This document shows, one piece after another, positions 8,475 through 17,573 of a DNA stretch of 64,000 nt. Origin of the DNA: Prevotellaceae bacterium (GTDB lineage: Bacteria; Bacteroidota; Bacteroidia; Bacteroidales; Bacteroidaceae); NCBI GenBank assembly GCA_015257125.1, contig JABZKU010000008.1, positions 22,972 to 86,971 of the forward strand, written 5' to 3'. Within the stretch, counting starts at the first letter, position 1; each line of letters starts with the position of its first letter. The translations under genes and the position numbers were made by a program. The notes under the pieces were generated by a model that saw only the letters and a list, made by a program, of their open reading frames with translations, did not search any database and was not told where the DNA came from.

Positions 8475-10541
8475 TTGCCTTCCCCTTTTCATCTACAAAA
8501 CCTACTCGCGCTGCATCTTCGTTCTTTTCCGCCCTCCCTCGTCGCCATTGGCTTGACAGTGATGCAGGCTACTGAAATGGTAGCGAATGTTTCGACAACA
8601 GTTTCGCCTTGCGCCGGCAATCCTTCGCTCAAAGTCGACAGCCTCCGCGCCCTCCCTCTCGTACGCGTACACACTCGGCGTGAGAAAACCGGTACGGAAA
8701 CGCCGACATTGCGCTTTTCGCAATCGGGCGAAGCACTGCAGCGTCTGCCGAGTAGTACGGCGGCCGATGTGCTTCGTGCCCTGCCCGCCGTGTGGGTGCG
8801 CAGTTTGGGAGGATATGGCACGGCGACGACTGTAGGCACCCGCGGACTCAGTGCCACACACACCGCGGTGATGGTCGACGGCTTTCCGCTGGGCGATGCC
8901 GAAAGCGGCACGACGGATGTAGCGCGCTTTGCACCACATCAACTCGAAGGCTTGCTGATCGATGTGGGCGGCGCTCCGGAGCTGCTCTCTCCCGTCCGTG
9001 CTTTAGGGGCAGCCACCCTGCAGTTCACAACTCCGCGGCGCCCACTACGCATCTGGACGGCGATGGGCGCTTTCGGTTATCGAAGTGCCGGCGGAAGTGC
9101 TCTCCTTTCCACACCGATCGGCCGACTGGGTTTTCAACTGGATGGGGAGAAAGCCGAAAACGACTACCCTTTCGTTTTTGACAACGGAACAATGCGCGAA
9201 CATCGGCGACGCACTTGGGCACAAACTCAAAGTTGGACACCGGCCGTGCGCTGGATGACACCCGACAGGCTGAAAGTCGGCAGTGGCGAACTGGGGATTC
9301 GCGGTCACTACGCCCAACGGCAATTACCCGGTGCGACGTTGCTCTACACCGTGCGCGAAGGCGAACGTATGGACGATGACGAAACAGCGGTGCACGGAAA
9401 GTGGCAGCTGCGGCGAAAGACGTGGCAATGGAAGGTGGCCGCGCAAGCCCTATTCAGTCAAAAGGTGTACGAAGATCGCGATCGCCAATACCCCGGTGGC
9501 GTGCGACAAGACGACTATCGACAACGCGAATACTGGTTTTCGACGGGCGTGGAGCATCAGATTTCCGTCCATTGGCAATGGGCCTATGCGGTGGACGGCA
9601 CTTGGGCTATACTACACCAAACAGGACAAGCCGAACGCGAAGTGGGGCGAATAAGCCTGCAACAAGCCCTCTCGCTACGCTACCGCCGTGCACGAGGATC
9701 CGCTACGCTTCGCCTTTTACGCCACGACTTCTTCAACACGGCGCGCAATACTGACCCGACTAACTTGGGAACGGCCAACAACGTGGGGAGTTTTGGTTTG
9801 CAAGGGACGGCGCACGCCTTCTTGTGGCGCACCCCGGGCACCCGAGTAAGCCTTCGCGCGACGGCGCAGTCCACTTTTCGCCCACCGACGTTCGCGGAGA
9901 ACTATTATTTCCGCTACGGCAACACACAACTGCGCAACGAACGCGCGCAACGCTTGAACTTCGGTATCGTCGGTGCGTATGCTGTCGGACTTTGGCAGGT
10001 GCAGGCTTCGGCAGATGCCTTTATCGACAAAATCAGCGACGGTATTGTGGCCGTACCGCTCACACCGGCCATTTGGCGCACCGAGAATTTAGACCAAGTG
10101 CGGGCTTCTGGACTTGATGTGACTGCCAATGTGCGCTACGCTCGCGAAAAGCGCACCACGATCGCGGCAACGGGACATTGGTTGCTGTGCCGAACCCTCG
10201 ACCGGTCGACGCCTCACTCACGGAGTTACAACCTGACGCTCCCTTATCGCCCCACTCATCAAGGATATTTCTCGGTGGAAGCCGCACACGGCGCACTCGG
10301 TCTCTCCACCTCGCTCGTCTACACCGGCGAACGGTGGTCGACGCCTCAACATCTCGCTGTTTCGCGCCTACCGGCCTTTGCCGAATGGAATGCGGCGCTG
10401 TGGTGGAAACGCTCCCTCGGCACTTCCACCCTGACCTTGTGCGCCACGCTGATGAACCTCACTGATGCACAACGCGAATACGTCCGCGGCTACCCGCTAC
10501 CGGGAAGAACGTGGACGCTCAACGCGACTTTCGACTTATAA
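8475..10541 (+). CDS. TonB-dependent outer-membrane receptor, BtuB-like
   Basis: 688 aa. The plug domain has a TonB-receptor pattern (VLRALPAVWVRSLGGYG, VGTRGLSATHTAVMVDGFPLGDAESG). This resembles Bacteroides BtuB-type receptors, whose plug has a similar GG-V-RS-G-DG-LG-G-D layout. The beta-barrel follows and ends in an aromatic/hydrophobic strand (RTWTLNATFDL). The reading frame opens with TTG at 8475; the first ATG is at 8562. The hydrophobic FPPSLVAIGLTVMQA would be the signal peptide only if TTG is used, so I favour TTG. A beta-propeller lipoprotein follows 30 bp downstream, as in btuB-btuG cobalamin loci. No B12 riboswitch fits in the 37-bp gap upstream. Corrinoid uptake is therefore inferred from family and neighbour only. 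Confidence 0.8.
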   Translation: MPSPFHLQNLLALHLRSFPPSLVAIGLTVMQATEMVANVSTTVSPCAGNPSLKVDSLRALPLVRVHTRREKTGTETPTLRFSQSGEALQRLPSSTAADVLRALPAVWVRSLGGYGTATTVGTRGLSATHTAVMVDGFPLGDAESGTTDVARFAPHQLEGLLIDVGGAPELLSPVRALGAATLQFTTPRRPLRIWTAMGAFGYRSAGGSALLSTPIGRLGFQLDGEKAENDYPFVFDNGTMREHRRRTWAQTQSWTPAVRWMTPDRLKVGSGELGIRGHYAQRQLPGATLLYTVREGERMDDDETAVHGKWQLRRKTWQWKVAAQALFSQKVYEDRDRQYPGGVRQDDYRQREYWFSTGVEHQISVHWQWAYAVDGTWAILHQTGQAEREVGRISLQQALSLRYRRARGSATLRLLRHDFFNTARNTDPTNLGTANNVGSFGLQGTAHAFLWRTPGTRVSLRATAQSTFRPPTFAENYYFRYGNTQLRNERAQRLNFGIVGAYAVGLWQVQASADAFIDKISDGIVAVPLTPAIWRTENLDQVRASGLDVTANVRYAREKRTTIAATGHWLLCRTLDRSTPHSRSYNLTLPYRPTHQGYFSVEAAHGALGLSTSLVYTGERWSTPQHLAVSRLPAFAEWNAALWWKRSLGTSTLTLCATLMNLTDAQREYVRGYPLPGRTWTLNATFDL

Positions 10542-10571
10542 TTGTAGTATTTTATCTTCATCACTTCGCTT

Positions 10572-11684
10572 ATGTTTTTCTCTTCCCGCCTTGCTCTACT
10601 CCGTGTTGGCCTGCTTCTCGTCACCGGAGCATTACTTTTCAACGCTTGTACCGACGACGAAAAAGGAACTCCTCGCCAACCGGAGACAACGGCTCCCACG
10701 ACCGCGCAAGTACTGGTGCTCCACCAAGGCAACCAAGCCACGAAATTGCCCGGAGGCTACTCGCTGATCGACACGCAACGACAATCTGTGACAGCAAACG
10801 CCTTTCTCACAAACAATGGTAAACTGCTTGGCGAAACTCCACAAGAGGCGATTCTACACGGGGCGAAAATCTACATTCCGTGCTACGGAAGCAATTTGGT
10901 GCAGGTGGTGGATGCCGCTTCTCATCGCCTGCTCAAATCCATTCCCACGCAAGCCCCGGAAGGTGTGGCCGCGCAGGGGAAATACGTTTTCGTCACGAAC
11001 AATGACGGCTTTCTCTCACGCATCGACACCGCTTCGCTCGCCGTCGATCTCCAAACCGCGGTCGGCCCCAACCCCGCCGGCGTGCTGGCACTCCATAATT
11101 ATATATATGTAGCGATCAGCGACGGATATAATTATAAAGAGGGCTACAAAAACGGATTTAAGGTAGTCAAGCTGCGCCCAAACACCCTCGGCATCGTCAG
11201 CGAAATTCGCGTCGGGATGAATCCGACAAAACTCTATAAAGACGATTTCAACCACGTTTTCGTCGCCTGTCAGGGCGACTACGGCACGCACGCGGCGGAG
11301 ATTTGGAAGATCGACGAGAACGACGAAGCCACTTCTTTTGCGGCGGCCAATTTCGCAGCCGTCGACGGGCACCGCATTTATTTGGTACGCTCCACCACAG
11401 ATTGGACAAGCGGAAAGACGACCGTAACCTATGCTGTGCGCGACACACGTTCGGGTACAGCGATAGCTTCGCTATTCGGACAGGTACAACAGCCCATCGA
11501 TCCAACAACAATTGCCGTTGATCCTCACACAAAGCAGATATATATTGCGTCGCGCGGCACGCTCGATCCCAAAATCCGCTTTACCGAACCCGGCACCGTG
11601 AGTGTTTACACCCCCGAAGGCGATTTTCTACATCGCTACAACGTGGGGATCGAACCCTGCTCGCTCCTCTTTCTGAAGAAATAA
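10572..11684 (+). CDS. Surface lipoprotein with YncE/DUF5074-type beta-propeller (BtuG-like)
   Basis: 370 aa. A lipoprotein signal with lipobox LLFNAC ends at about residue 26. Repeated blades follow, such as AKIYIPCYGSNLVQVVDA, KYVFVTNNDGFLSRIDT, NYIYVAISDGYNY and KQIYIASRGTLD. Such propellers in Bacteroides (BtuG) cap a BtuB-type receptor and bind cobalamin tightly. The N-terminal VLVLHQGN matches the VLNEGN-type opening of that family. It lies 30 bp downstream of the receptor and probably shares its transcript. The vitamin B12 ligand is inference; other small ligands are possible. Confidence 0.75.
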   Translation: MFFSSRLALLRVGLLLVTGALLFNACTDDEKGTPRQPETTAPTTAQVLVLHQGNQATKLPGGYSLIDTQRQSVTANAFLTNNGKLLGETPQEAILHGAKIYIPCYGSNLVQVVDAASHRLLKSIPTQAPEGVAAQGKYVFVTNNDGFLSRIDTASLAVDLQTAVGPNPAGVLALHNYIYVAISDGYNYKEGYKNGFKVVKLRPNTLGIVSEIRVGMNPTKLYKDDFNHVFVACQGDYGTHAAEIWKIDENDEATSFAAANFAAVDGHRIYLVRSTTDWTSGKTTVTYAVRDTRSGTAIASLFGQVQQPIDPTTIAVDPHTKQIYIASRGTLDPKIRFTEPGTVSVYTPEGDFLHRYNVGIEPCSLLFLKK

Positions 11685-11737
11685 GGCGGGCATTGGTCAA
11701 GCCCCGCAGCGAATTTGGTTATGTCGACCTTTCTTCC

Positions 11738-11745
11738 TACTTTTG
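11738..11745 (+). promoter_or_regulatory. Promoter of the glycosyltransferase-to-S41 operon
   Basis: TACTTTTG with TTTG at 11714-11717, 20 bp upstream. The start codon follows at 11768. Confidence 0.75.
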
Positions 11746-11767
11746 TCTGTAGTCTATCCTCTTTTCT

Positions 11768-13069
11768 ATGCGCGTTCTGATCATCAACACCAGCGAACGA
11801 ACCGGCGGAGCGGCTGTTGCCGCCTCTCGCCTGCACGCAGCGTTGACCCACATTGGGGTCGAGGCTGAAATGTTGGTGCGCGATCGACAAACGGCTTCCC
11901 CGCAAGTGCACACTTTCCCGAACCGGTGGCGCATGAAATGGGCTTTTCTGCGAGAAAGATTGGGCATTTTCTTCCATCTGCGCGGCCGGAGAAAGCAACT
12001 TTTCGCTTTGGATACGGCCGTGACCGGAGGGAAGGTGACGGAAACAGCGGCCTATCGCCGCGCCGACGTCATTCATTTGCATTGGATCAATCAAGGACTG
12101 CTCTCCCTCGACGAGTTGAAACACATACTCCGCGACGGAAAAACAGTCGTGTGGACGATGCACGACATTTGGCCCGTGACCGGTATCTGTCACTTGGCAT
12201 TGTCCTGCACGAACTACCGCCAATCTTGCGGAACGTGCCCCTATCTTCCCAACGGAGGTGCGCCGCGCGATCTCTCTCATCGTATATGGAAGAAGAAACA
12301 GCGGATCTATTCGGCCGGCACCCTGACTTTCGTGGCGTGCAGTCGCTGGTTGGCCGACGAAGCCCGCAGCGCCTCGCTCACTCGCGGACAAACGGTGGTC
12401 AACATCCCCAACCCGATCGACACTTCGGTCTTCGCTCCGCAAAATCGTGCCGCCGCTCGCGCACAACTCGGACTTCCCACCGATCCGTCCCTGCGCATTG
12501 TCCTCTTTGTCGCCCAGCGCATCACGAATCTCAACAAGGGCATGCCCTATTTAGTGGAGGCTTTTCGTCAATACCTCTCGCGCTATCCGGAACACCGCCA
12601 CAACACCGCCCTCTTCATTCTCGGCGGCGAAGCTGAAGAGTTTCACTCGGCTTTCGACGTTCCCGTTTTCACAACGCCTTACACCTACGACGTCGAAACG
12701 ATCGTTCGGATTTACAACGCGGCGAACCTCTTTGTGCTTCCCTCCATTTCCGAGAATCTACCCAATACGATCATGGAAGCGCTCGCTTGCGGTATTCCCT
12801 GTTTGGGTTTCCGCATCGGAGGCATTCCGGAAATGATTGATCACGAGCGCAATGGTTATGTCGCAGCCGCAAAAGATGCCGAAGATCTCAGCGCCGGTCT
12901 GCATTATCTGCTCGATTTGGCCGATCCCGACCAACTTTCGCAAGCCGCTCGCGAAAAAGTGCTCCGCGATTATTCCTTCACTGCCGTCGGACAGCGCTAT
13001 CTCTCCGTTTATCAACAAGCCCTCGACGCAACCGCTCACCGCGATTCGCCGGAAACCTCTCGCTTATGA
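11768..13069 (+). CDS. Glycosyltransferase family 4
   Basis: 433 aa, cytoplasmic GT-B fold transferase. The N-terminus MRVLIINTSERTGGAAVAA has the GG loop typical of GT4. The C-terminal donor-binding half has LFVLPSISENLPNTIMEALACGIPCLGF, with the family's E-x7-E-like pattern. A cysteine cluster (SCTNYRQSCGTCPY) near residue 145-160 is common in Bacteroides capsule and LPS GT4 enzymes (HDIWPVTG-C-H...C). The gene heads a seven-gene operon and overlaps the next glycosyltransferase by 4 bp. It likely adds a sugar in surface polysaccharide synthesis; donor and acceptor are unknown. Confidence 0.88.
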   Translation: MRVLIINTSERTGGAAVAASRLHAALTHIGVEAEMLVRDRQTASPQVHTFPNRWRMKWAFLRERLGIFFHLRGRRKQLFALDTAVTGGKVTETAAYRRADVIHLHWINQGLLSLDELKHILRDGKTVVWTMHDIWPVTGICHLALSCTNYRQSCGTCPYLPNGGAPRDLSHRIWKKKQRIYSAGTLTFVACSRWLADEARSASLTRGQTVVNIPNPIDTSVFAPQNRAAARAQLGLPTDPSLRIVLFVAQRITNLNKGMPYLVEAFRQYLSRYPEHRHNTALFILGGEAEEFHSAFDVPVFTTPYTYDVETIVRIYNAANLFVLPSISENLPNTIMEALACGIPCLGFRIGGIPEMIDHERNGYVAAAKDAEDLSAGLHYLLDLADPDQLSQAAREKVLRDYSFTAVGQRYLSVYQQALDATAHRDSPETSRL

Positions 13070-13851
13070 TTCGTTTTACCGTCGCCACCGTTTGTTACAA
13101 CGCCTCTTCCACGCTGCGCCGCACCTTGCAGAGCGTGGTCACTCAAGACTATCCGCACATCGAGCACCTTATAATCGACGGCGCTTCGAAAGACGACACC
13201 GCGCAGTTGGTGCAACAATACCTTGCGCTCTATGAAGGCATCGAAGACGGCCGCACCCTCGTGTTTCGCTCCGAACCCGACAAGGGGCTCTACGATGCGA
13301 TGAACAAAGCACTCCTTCAGGCCACCGGCGATTACATACTCTTTCTCAACGCCGGCGACAAGTTCCACACGTCGACGACCTTGTCCGACATCGCCGCGCA
13401 ACTTCCCGCGTCTTCCGACCACAACACCCTCCCCGCCGTGCTCTACGGCGACACGCATTTGGTCGACGACAATGGTACATTTTTGCGTGCACGCCGACTT
13501 TCGCCTCCAGAACAACTTCATTTGCACGATTTTGTCAACGGTATGCTCGTGTGTCACCAAGCGTTTTTCGCCCGCACCGACCTGGCTCGCATCGAACCCT
13601 ACAATCTCAGCTATCGCTTCTCGGCCGACTACGATTGGTGCATCCGCTTAATGCAACAAGCCGAGCAGCGCGGTCTCACGTTGCACAACACTCATTTGGT
13701 CGTCGCCGACTATCTCAGCGAAGGCCTCACCACCCGCCACCACAAAGCCTCCCTCCGCGAGCGTTTTCGCATCATGGCACACCATTATGGTCTGTTCACC
13801 GCGCTCGCTCACCACGCTTGGTTTGTGATTCGCGCATTGATCAAACGATGA
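13066..13851 (+). CDS. Glycosyltransferase family 2
   Basis: 261 aa, GT-A fold. The N-terminus FTVATVCYNASSTLRRTLQSV and HLIIDGASKDDT are typical GT2 nucleotide-binding segments. GDYILFLNAGDKF carries the position of the metal-binding DxD (here NAGD, as in WcaA/Colanic-type GT2). It overlaps the preceding GT4 gene by ATGA and overlaps recX by ATGA, so translation is coupled. Predicted to cooperate with the GT4 enzyme. Confidence 0.88.
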   Translation: MIRFTVATVCYNASSTLRRTLQSVVTQDYPHIEHLIIDGASKDDTAQLVQQYLALYEGIEDGRTLVFRSEPDKGLYDAMNKALLQATGDYILFLNAGDKFHTSTTLSDIAAQLPASSDHNTLPAVLYGDTHLVDDNGTFLRARRLSPPEQLHLHDFVNGMLVCHQAFFARTDLARIEPYNLSYRFSADYDWCIRLMQQAEQRGLTLHNTHLVVADYLSEGLTTRHHKASLRERFRIMAHHYGLFTALAHHAWFVIRALIKR

Positions 13852-14333
13852 AATCCCACGACTTCGAATCCCTCTATCGCCGTGCCGGCGCCTATTGCGC
13901 CCGTCGCGAAACTTGTCGCGGCGACTTGGAGAAGAAATTCCGTGCCGCCGAAATCGAACCCGACCTCATCGACCGCGTACTCGACCGACTCGAACAGGAA
14001 AAGTTCATCGACGAGCAGCGTTACGCCCACGCCTTTGTGCACGACAAAGCCGCCTTCGCTCGTTGGGGACGACTCAAAATCCGCAACGCTCTGCGACTCA
14101 AAGGGATCGACAAGCACCTCATTGACATCGCCCTCGAAGAAGAAATCGACGAAAAGACCTATCGACAAACGCTCCGAGAACTGCTTTCCGCCAAACTCCG
14201 TTCACTCAAATTCGATCCCTCCGACCGCCGCGCCAGCTATCTTGCGGCGCAGAAACTCGCTCGCTTCGCCGCTTCCCGCGGATTTGAGGCTGAGGCTGTG
14301 TTTCGTGAGATCGAGCACCTCAACCGCCTATGA
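13848..14333 (+). CDS. recX: Regulatory protein RecX
   Basis: 161 aa, all-helical. It has three tandem RecX-type repeats with patterns such as CRGDLEKKF, LDRLEQEKFIDEQRYAHAFVHDKA and LRLKGIDKHLIDIAL. RecX binds RecA filaments and modulates recombination and the SOS response. The start at 13848 overlaps the stop of the GT2 gene (ATGA); the frame is open further upstream but shows no homology there. Placement inside a glycosyltransferase operon is unusual, since recX is often next to recA or alone. Confidence 0.9.
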   Translation: MKSHDFESLYRRAGAYCARRETCRGDLEKKFRAAEIEPDLIDRVLDRLEQEKFIDEQRYAHAFVHDKAAFARWGRLKIRNALRLKGIDKHLIDIALEEEIDEKTYRQTLRELLSAKLRSLKFDPSDRRASYLAAQKLARFAASRGFEAEAVFREIEHLNRL

Positions 14334-15280
14334 AACACGCCCGTTTATTGCTCCCGCTGCTCTTTACTGCAAGTAGTTGGCTCGGTGCTCACCATCTCTC
14401 CACTCCAACATCGGCAACCCATAATGCCGTGGAGGGAATCGGTAACGCAAAAACGACTGCAACACCGCGAGACACCGCAGCCTATCGTCGCGAAGTCAGC
14501 AAAGCCTTCGCCGCGCTCCGCCAAGACTCACTCTCCGCCGCCCAACGTGCGCTCGAAGCCGCCCTCTCCCACGATCCCGATGCGGCAGGCAATGATATTT
14601 TGCGCTTCAACATCGCCAAAATCTTGATGGCACGTCACCAATGGCACGATGCAGAACAACGATTGCGCGCCCTCCTCACGCGGCGTCCCGACTACAGCGA
14701 AGCGCGCGTCGCGCTCGCCCAATGCCTCGCCGCCGGCGGACAAGATCACGCCCTCTTGCAATGGGTCGATACCCTCACAATCGCCACCAATACCGGCACC
14801 GCCGCCAACCCCCTCACCACCGACGAGCGCAACACCCTCCTCTTTCTTCAAAGTGAAGCCTACGCTCGGCTACACCGGGACGAACAAGCCCTCGCCGCTC
14901 TGCGCGAAGTGTTGAAAACCGACCGCCGCAATGCCCGCGCCCACAGCCTCATCGCCCTCCATCTCTACGAACGCGGACAGCGAGACGAAGCCCTTTTACA
15001 TCTCGGCACGGCCTTGATTCACGGCGCCGACGATGAAACGGCGCTCGCCGTCGGCGCGGATCTCGCCGAACGCGAAGGCGACAAAGCCACCGCCCTCGAG
15101 CGACTCGCCCGACTGCTCCGCTTGCGCCCCAACGACCGCGACTTACAAGTGCACCGCGCGAAATTGCTCCTCGATCTCGGCCGGCGCGCAGCAGCCCGTC
15201 ACCAACTCGACAGCCTTCGTGCCGCCGCCGGCGATGAAGCCGCCGAACAACTCCTCCCCCTCTACCACCGTCTACGTTAA
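14330..15280 (+). CDS. Exported tetratricopeptide-repeat protein
   Basis: 316 aa with an N-terminal signal sequence (ARLLLPLLFTASSWLGA). Helical TPR repeats follow, including AAQRALEAALSHDP, WHDAEQRLRALLTRRPDYSEARVALAQ, DEQALAALREVLKTDRRNARAHSLIALHLYERGQRDEALLHLG and KATALERLARLLRLRPNDRDLQ. Such proteins act as scaffolds in the periplasm or at the outer membrane. It overlaps recX by ATGA and precedes the glycoside hydrolase gene by 30 bp. The partner is unknown. Confidence 0.82.
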   Translation: MKHARLLLPLLFTASSWLGAHHLSTPTSATHNAVEGIGNAKTTATPRDTAAYRREVSKAFAALRQDSLSAAQRALEAALSHDPDAAGNDILRFNIAKILMARHQWHDAEQRLRALLTRRPDYSEARVALAQCLAAGGQDHALLQWVDTLTIATNTGTAANPLTTDERNTLLFLQSEAYARLHRDEQALAALREVLKTDRRNARAHSLIALHLYERGQRDEALLHLGTALIHGADDETALAVGADLAEREGDKATALERLARLLRLRPNDRDLQVHRAKLLLDLGRRAAARHQLDSLRAAAGDEAAEQLLPLYHRLR

Positions 15281-15310
15281 ACGTCCGTTCGACCTCCCGA
15301 AATCCCGCCC

Positions 15311-16810
15311 ATGCGCTTTTTCCTCTCCCTCCTTTTCATTCTCTTCCCTCTTCTTACAGCAGCCCAAGCCCCATCTGCCCCCGTCGCGCCCCCATCGCGT
15401 GGCATTCGTGCCGTGTGGCTCTGCACCTACAGCGGACTCGACTGGCCCGGTCGCCACTATGCGCGCACCGAAGCCGAAGCCCGTGACCAGCGCGCACGCC
15501 TTTCGCACATCTTCGACGGACTGCAAGCCGCCGGCATCAACACGGTGCTCTTTCAAACACGTCTGCGCGCCACCGTAGCCTATCCCTCGCAGATCGAACC
15601 TTGGGACGGTGCTTTCTCCGGCACGCCCGGTGTAGCGCCGCCCTACGACGTGTTGCGCTTCGCCATCGACGAAGCCCACCGCCGCGGCATGGAGTTGCAC
15701 GCCTATCTCGTGGCCTTCCCCGCCAACACGCTTCCCGACGCCAAGCTCCTCGGCCGACAAGCCCTGCCCGCCCGTCATCCTAAACTCTGCACCCGCGCCG
15801 GCGACAAATGGCACCTCGATCCCGGGGTGCCCGGCACCGCCGAATACTTGGCCGAGATTGTGCGTGAAATCGTCAGCAACTACGACGTCGACGGCATTCA
15901 CCTCGACTACATTCGCTACCCCGAGCCCTCCATTCCCTTTGACGACCGCCGCACCTATGCACGCTACGGACATCAGCTCCCCAAAGCCGAGTGGCGACGC
16001 GAGAATGTGAACCGCACCGTGCAACTCATCAGTGAAACCGCGCGTGCCATTCGTCCGTGGGTGAAAATCACCTGCGCTCCCATCGGAAAATACGCCGATC
16101 TGCCCGCACAATCCTCGAAAGGGTGGAACGCCCGCGACGCCGTTTCACAAGACGCTCAACTGTGGTTGCGCCGCGGATGGATGGACGGTCTCTATCCGAT
16201 GATGTATTTCGACGGACAGCACTTCTATCCCTTCGCCGTCAACTGGAAGGAATACGCCTACGGTCGTCCCGTCGTGCCCGGTCTCGGTGCTTACCAACTC
16301 GCCCCCGAAGAGCGCAACTGGTCGTTGCTGCAAATCATCCGGCAACTGCGGTTCATCCACGCCGAAGGTTTCCCGGGCGAAGCCTATTTCCGCAGTCAGT
16401 TCCTGCTCGACAATGTGAAAGGGCTGCTCGATTTCGTGCACGACAACTATGCGCGCCCCATGCTACCGCCGGCCATGACGTGGATCGACAGCATTCCGCC
16501 CACAGCTCCACAGCTCCACCGCCGGCGCAACGGCACCGCCCTCCACTTCAGTTGGAACGCCGTCGCCGACGCCACTCCGGTGCACTACAATCTCTATCGC
16601 CTCACCGCGAGCGGCCCGGTGGCCGTGGCGCTCCGTCTGTCCGGCACCGCCTTCACTTATCGCCCCGCCCTGCCGTCGCTGCTCGATGCCGACTATGCCC
16701 TCACCGCCATGGATGCCTATGGCAACGAATCTCCTCTACACTTCACACATGACCCGCAAAGCACTTCTCCTCGCGTGGTGGGCTATCCTTCCGCTTTTCG
16801 CCCTCGCTGA
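15311..16810 (+). CDS. Family 10-like glycosyl hydrolase (GHL10 / DUF187)
   Basis: 499 aa, secreted (signal MRFFLSLLFILFPLLTAAQA). The TIM-barrel part opens with RGIRAVWLCTYSGLDWP and contains VDGIHLDYIRYP, the core of the GHL10 family. A C-terminal fibronectin-like segment (PTAPQLHRRRNGTALHFSWN...) follows from about residue 395. Relatives act on glycan or peptidoglycan-related substrates, but specificity is unresolved. The 3' end overlaps the next gene by 62 bp, in a different frame. Confidence 0.85.
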   Translation: MRFFLSLLFILFPLLTAAQAPSAPVAPPSRGIRAVWLCTYSGLDWPGRHYARTEAEARDQRARLSHIFDGLQAAGINTVLFQTRLRATVAYPSQIEPWDGAFSGTPGVAPPYDVLRFAIDEAHRRGMELHAYLVAFPANTLPDAKLLGRQALPARHPKLCTRAGDKWHLDPGVPGTAEYLAEIVREIVSNYDVDGIHLDYIRYPEPSIPFDDRRTYARYGHQLPKAEWRRENVNRTVQLISETARAIRPWVKITCAPIGKYADLPAQSSKGWNARDAVSQDAQLWLRRGWMDGLYPMMYFDGQHFYPFAVNWKEYAYGRPVVPGLGAYQLAPEERNWSLLQIIRQLRFIHAEGFPGEAYFRSQFLLDNVKGLLDFVHDNYARPMLPPAMTWIDSIPPTAPQLHRRRNGTALHFSWNAVADATPVHYNLYRLTASGPVAVALRLSGTAFTYRPALPSLLDADYALTAMDAYGNESPLHFTHDPQSTSPRVVGYPSAFRPR

Positions 16811-17573
16811 TCGCCACCCGCAGCCCACCGACCCGGACACCCTCAGCCCCCGTGTCGAACGCACCCTGCTTTTCGGCGTGGGCTACAACAGTGTCTACGA
16901 CAGCTATCTCTCGCCCCTCAACTACGGCGGCCCGACGCTCTCCTTCACCCGCATCGGGGAGCGCCGTTGTGGGCAGGAAGGACGCAACACCTTCGTCACC
17001 CTCTTTGATCTGAACGGCACACAAGCCACCAACCCCTCGGGCAACGGCATCGCATGGGATGTGGAAATGCAATTCGACGCCGGTTGGCGCCAACGCCTCA
17101 CCCCGCTCCGTTCCGCGTGGCAATGGAGTGTGGGGGCACTGGGCGCACTGCATCTCGGCGGCACCTACAATCAGCGCAACGGCAACAACCCCGCCCAAGC
17201 GCGCGCCGCGGTCGACTTCGCCTTTTCCACCGCCCTTCGCCACCCCTTCCGGCTCATGGGGCGCCGCTTCGTGTGGAACAACCAACTCGATGTGCCCCTT
17301 GTCGGCGTGATGTTCACCCCCAACTACGGACAGTCGTACTACGAGATTTTCTCCCTCGGCAACACCGACCGCAACGTCATGCCCACCACCCCATTCTCCG
17401 CCCCCTCGCTGCGCCTGCTCACCACCTTGAGCATCCCCTTGCGGCGCTCGTGCATCACCGTGGGCTACAAGGCCGACATTCGGCAGAGCCGCATCCACCA
17501 TCTGGAGCGCCACGCTTGGAATCACACCTTCGTCATCGGCTATTCGCGCTTAGTTCAATTCCTTCCCCAATGA
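16749..17573 (+). CDS. DUF3316 domain exported protein
   Basis: 274 aa from ATG 16749, chosen because a clean signal peptide begins there (MTRKALLLAWWAILPLFALA). The body has repeated beta-strand patterns (LLFGVGYNSVYDSYLSPLNYGG, WDVEMQFDAGW, HTFVIGYSRLVQFLPQ), typical of DUF3316, a Bacteroidota family likely forming an outer-membrane barrel. The 62-bp overlap with the previous gene is supported by the signal peptide. It overlaps the S41 gene by ATGA. Function unknown. Confidence 0.78.
   Translation: MTRKALLLAWWAILPLFALADRHPQPTDPDTLSPRVERTLLFGVGYNSVYDSYLSPLNYGGPTLSFTRIGERRCGQEGRNTFVTLFDLNGTQATNPSGNGIAWDVEMQFDAGWRQRLTPLRSAWQWSVGALGALHLGGTYNQRNGNNPAQARAAVDFAFSTALRHPFRLMGRRFVWNNQLDVPLVGVMFTPNYGQSYYEIFSLGNTDRNVMPTTPFSAPSLRLLTTLSIPLRRSCITVGYKADIRQSRIHHLERHAWNHTFVIGYSRLVQFLPQ

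Noticed and set aside
17054..17569. N-terminal extension of the S41 peptidase frame
   Set aside because: Arg/His/Pro-rich shadow of the DUF3316 gene; the lipoprotein signal and ATGA overlap set the start at 17570.
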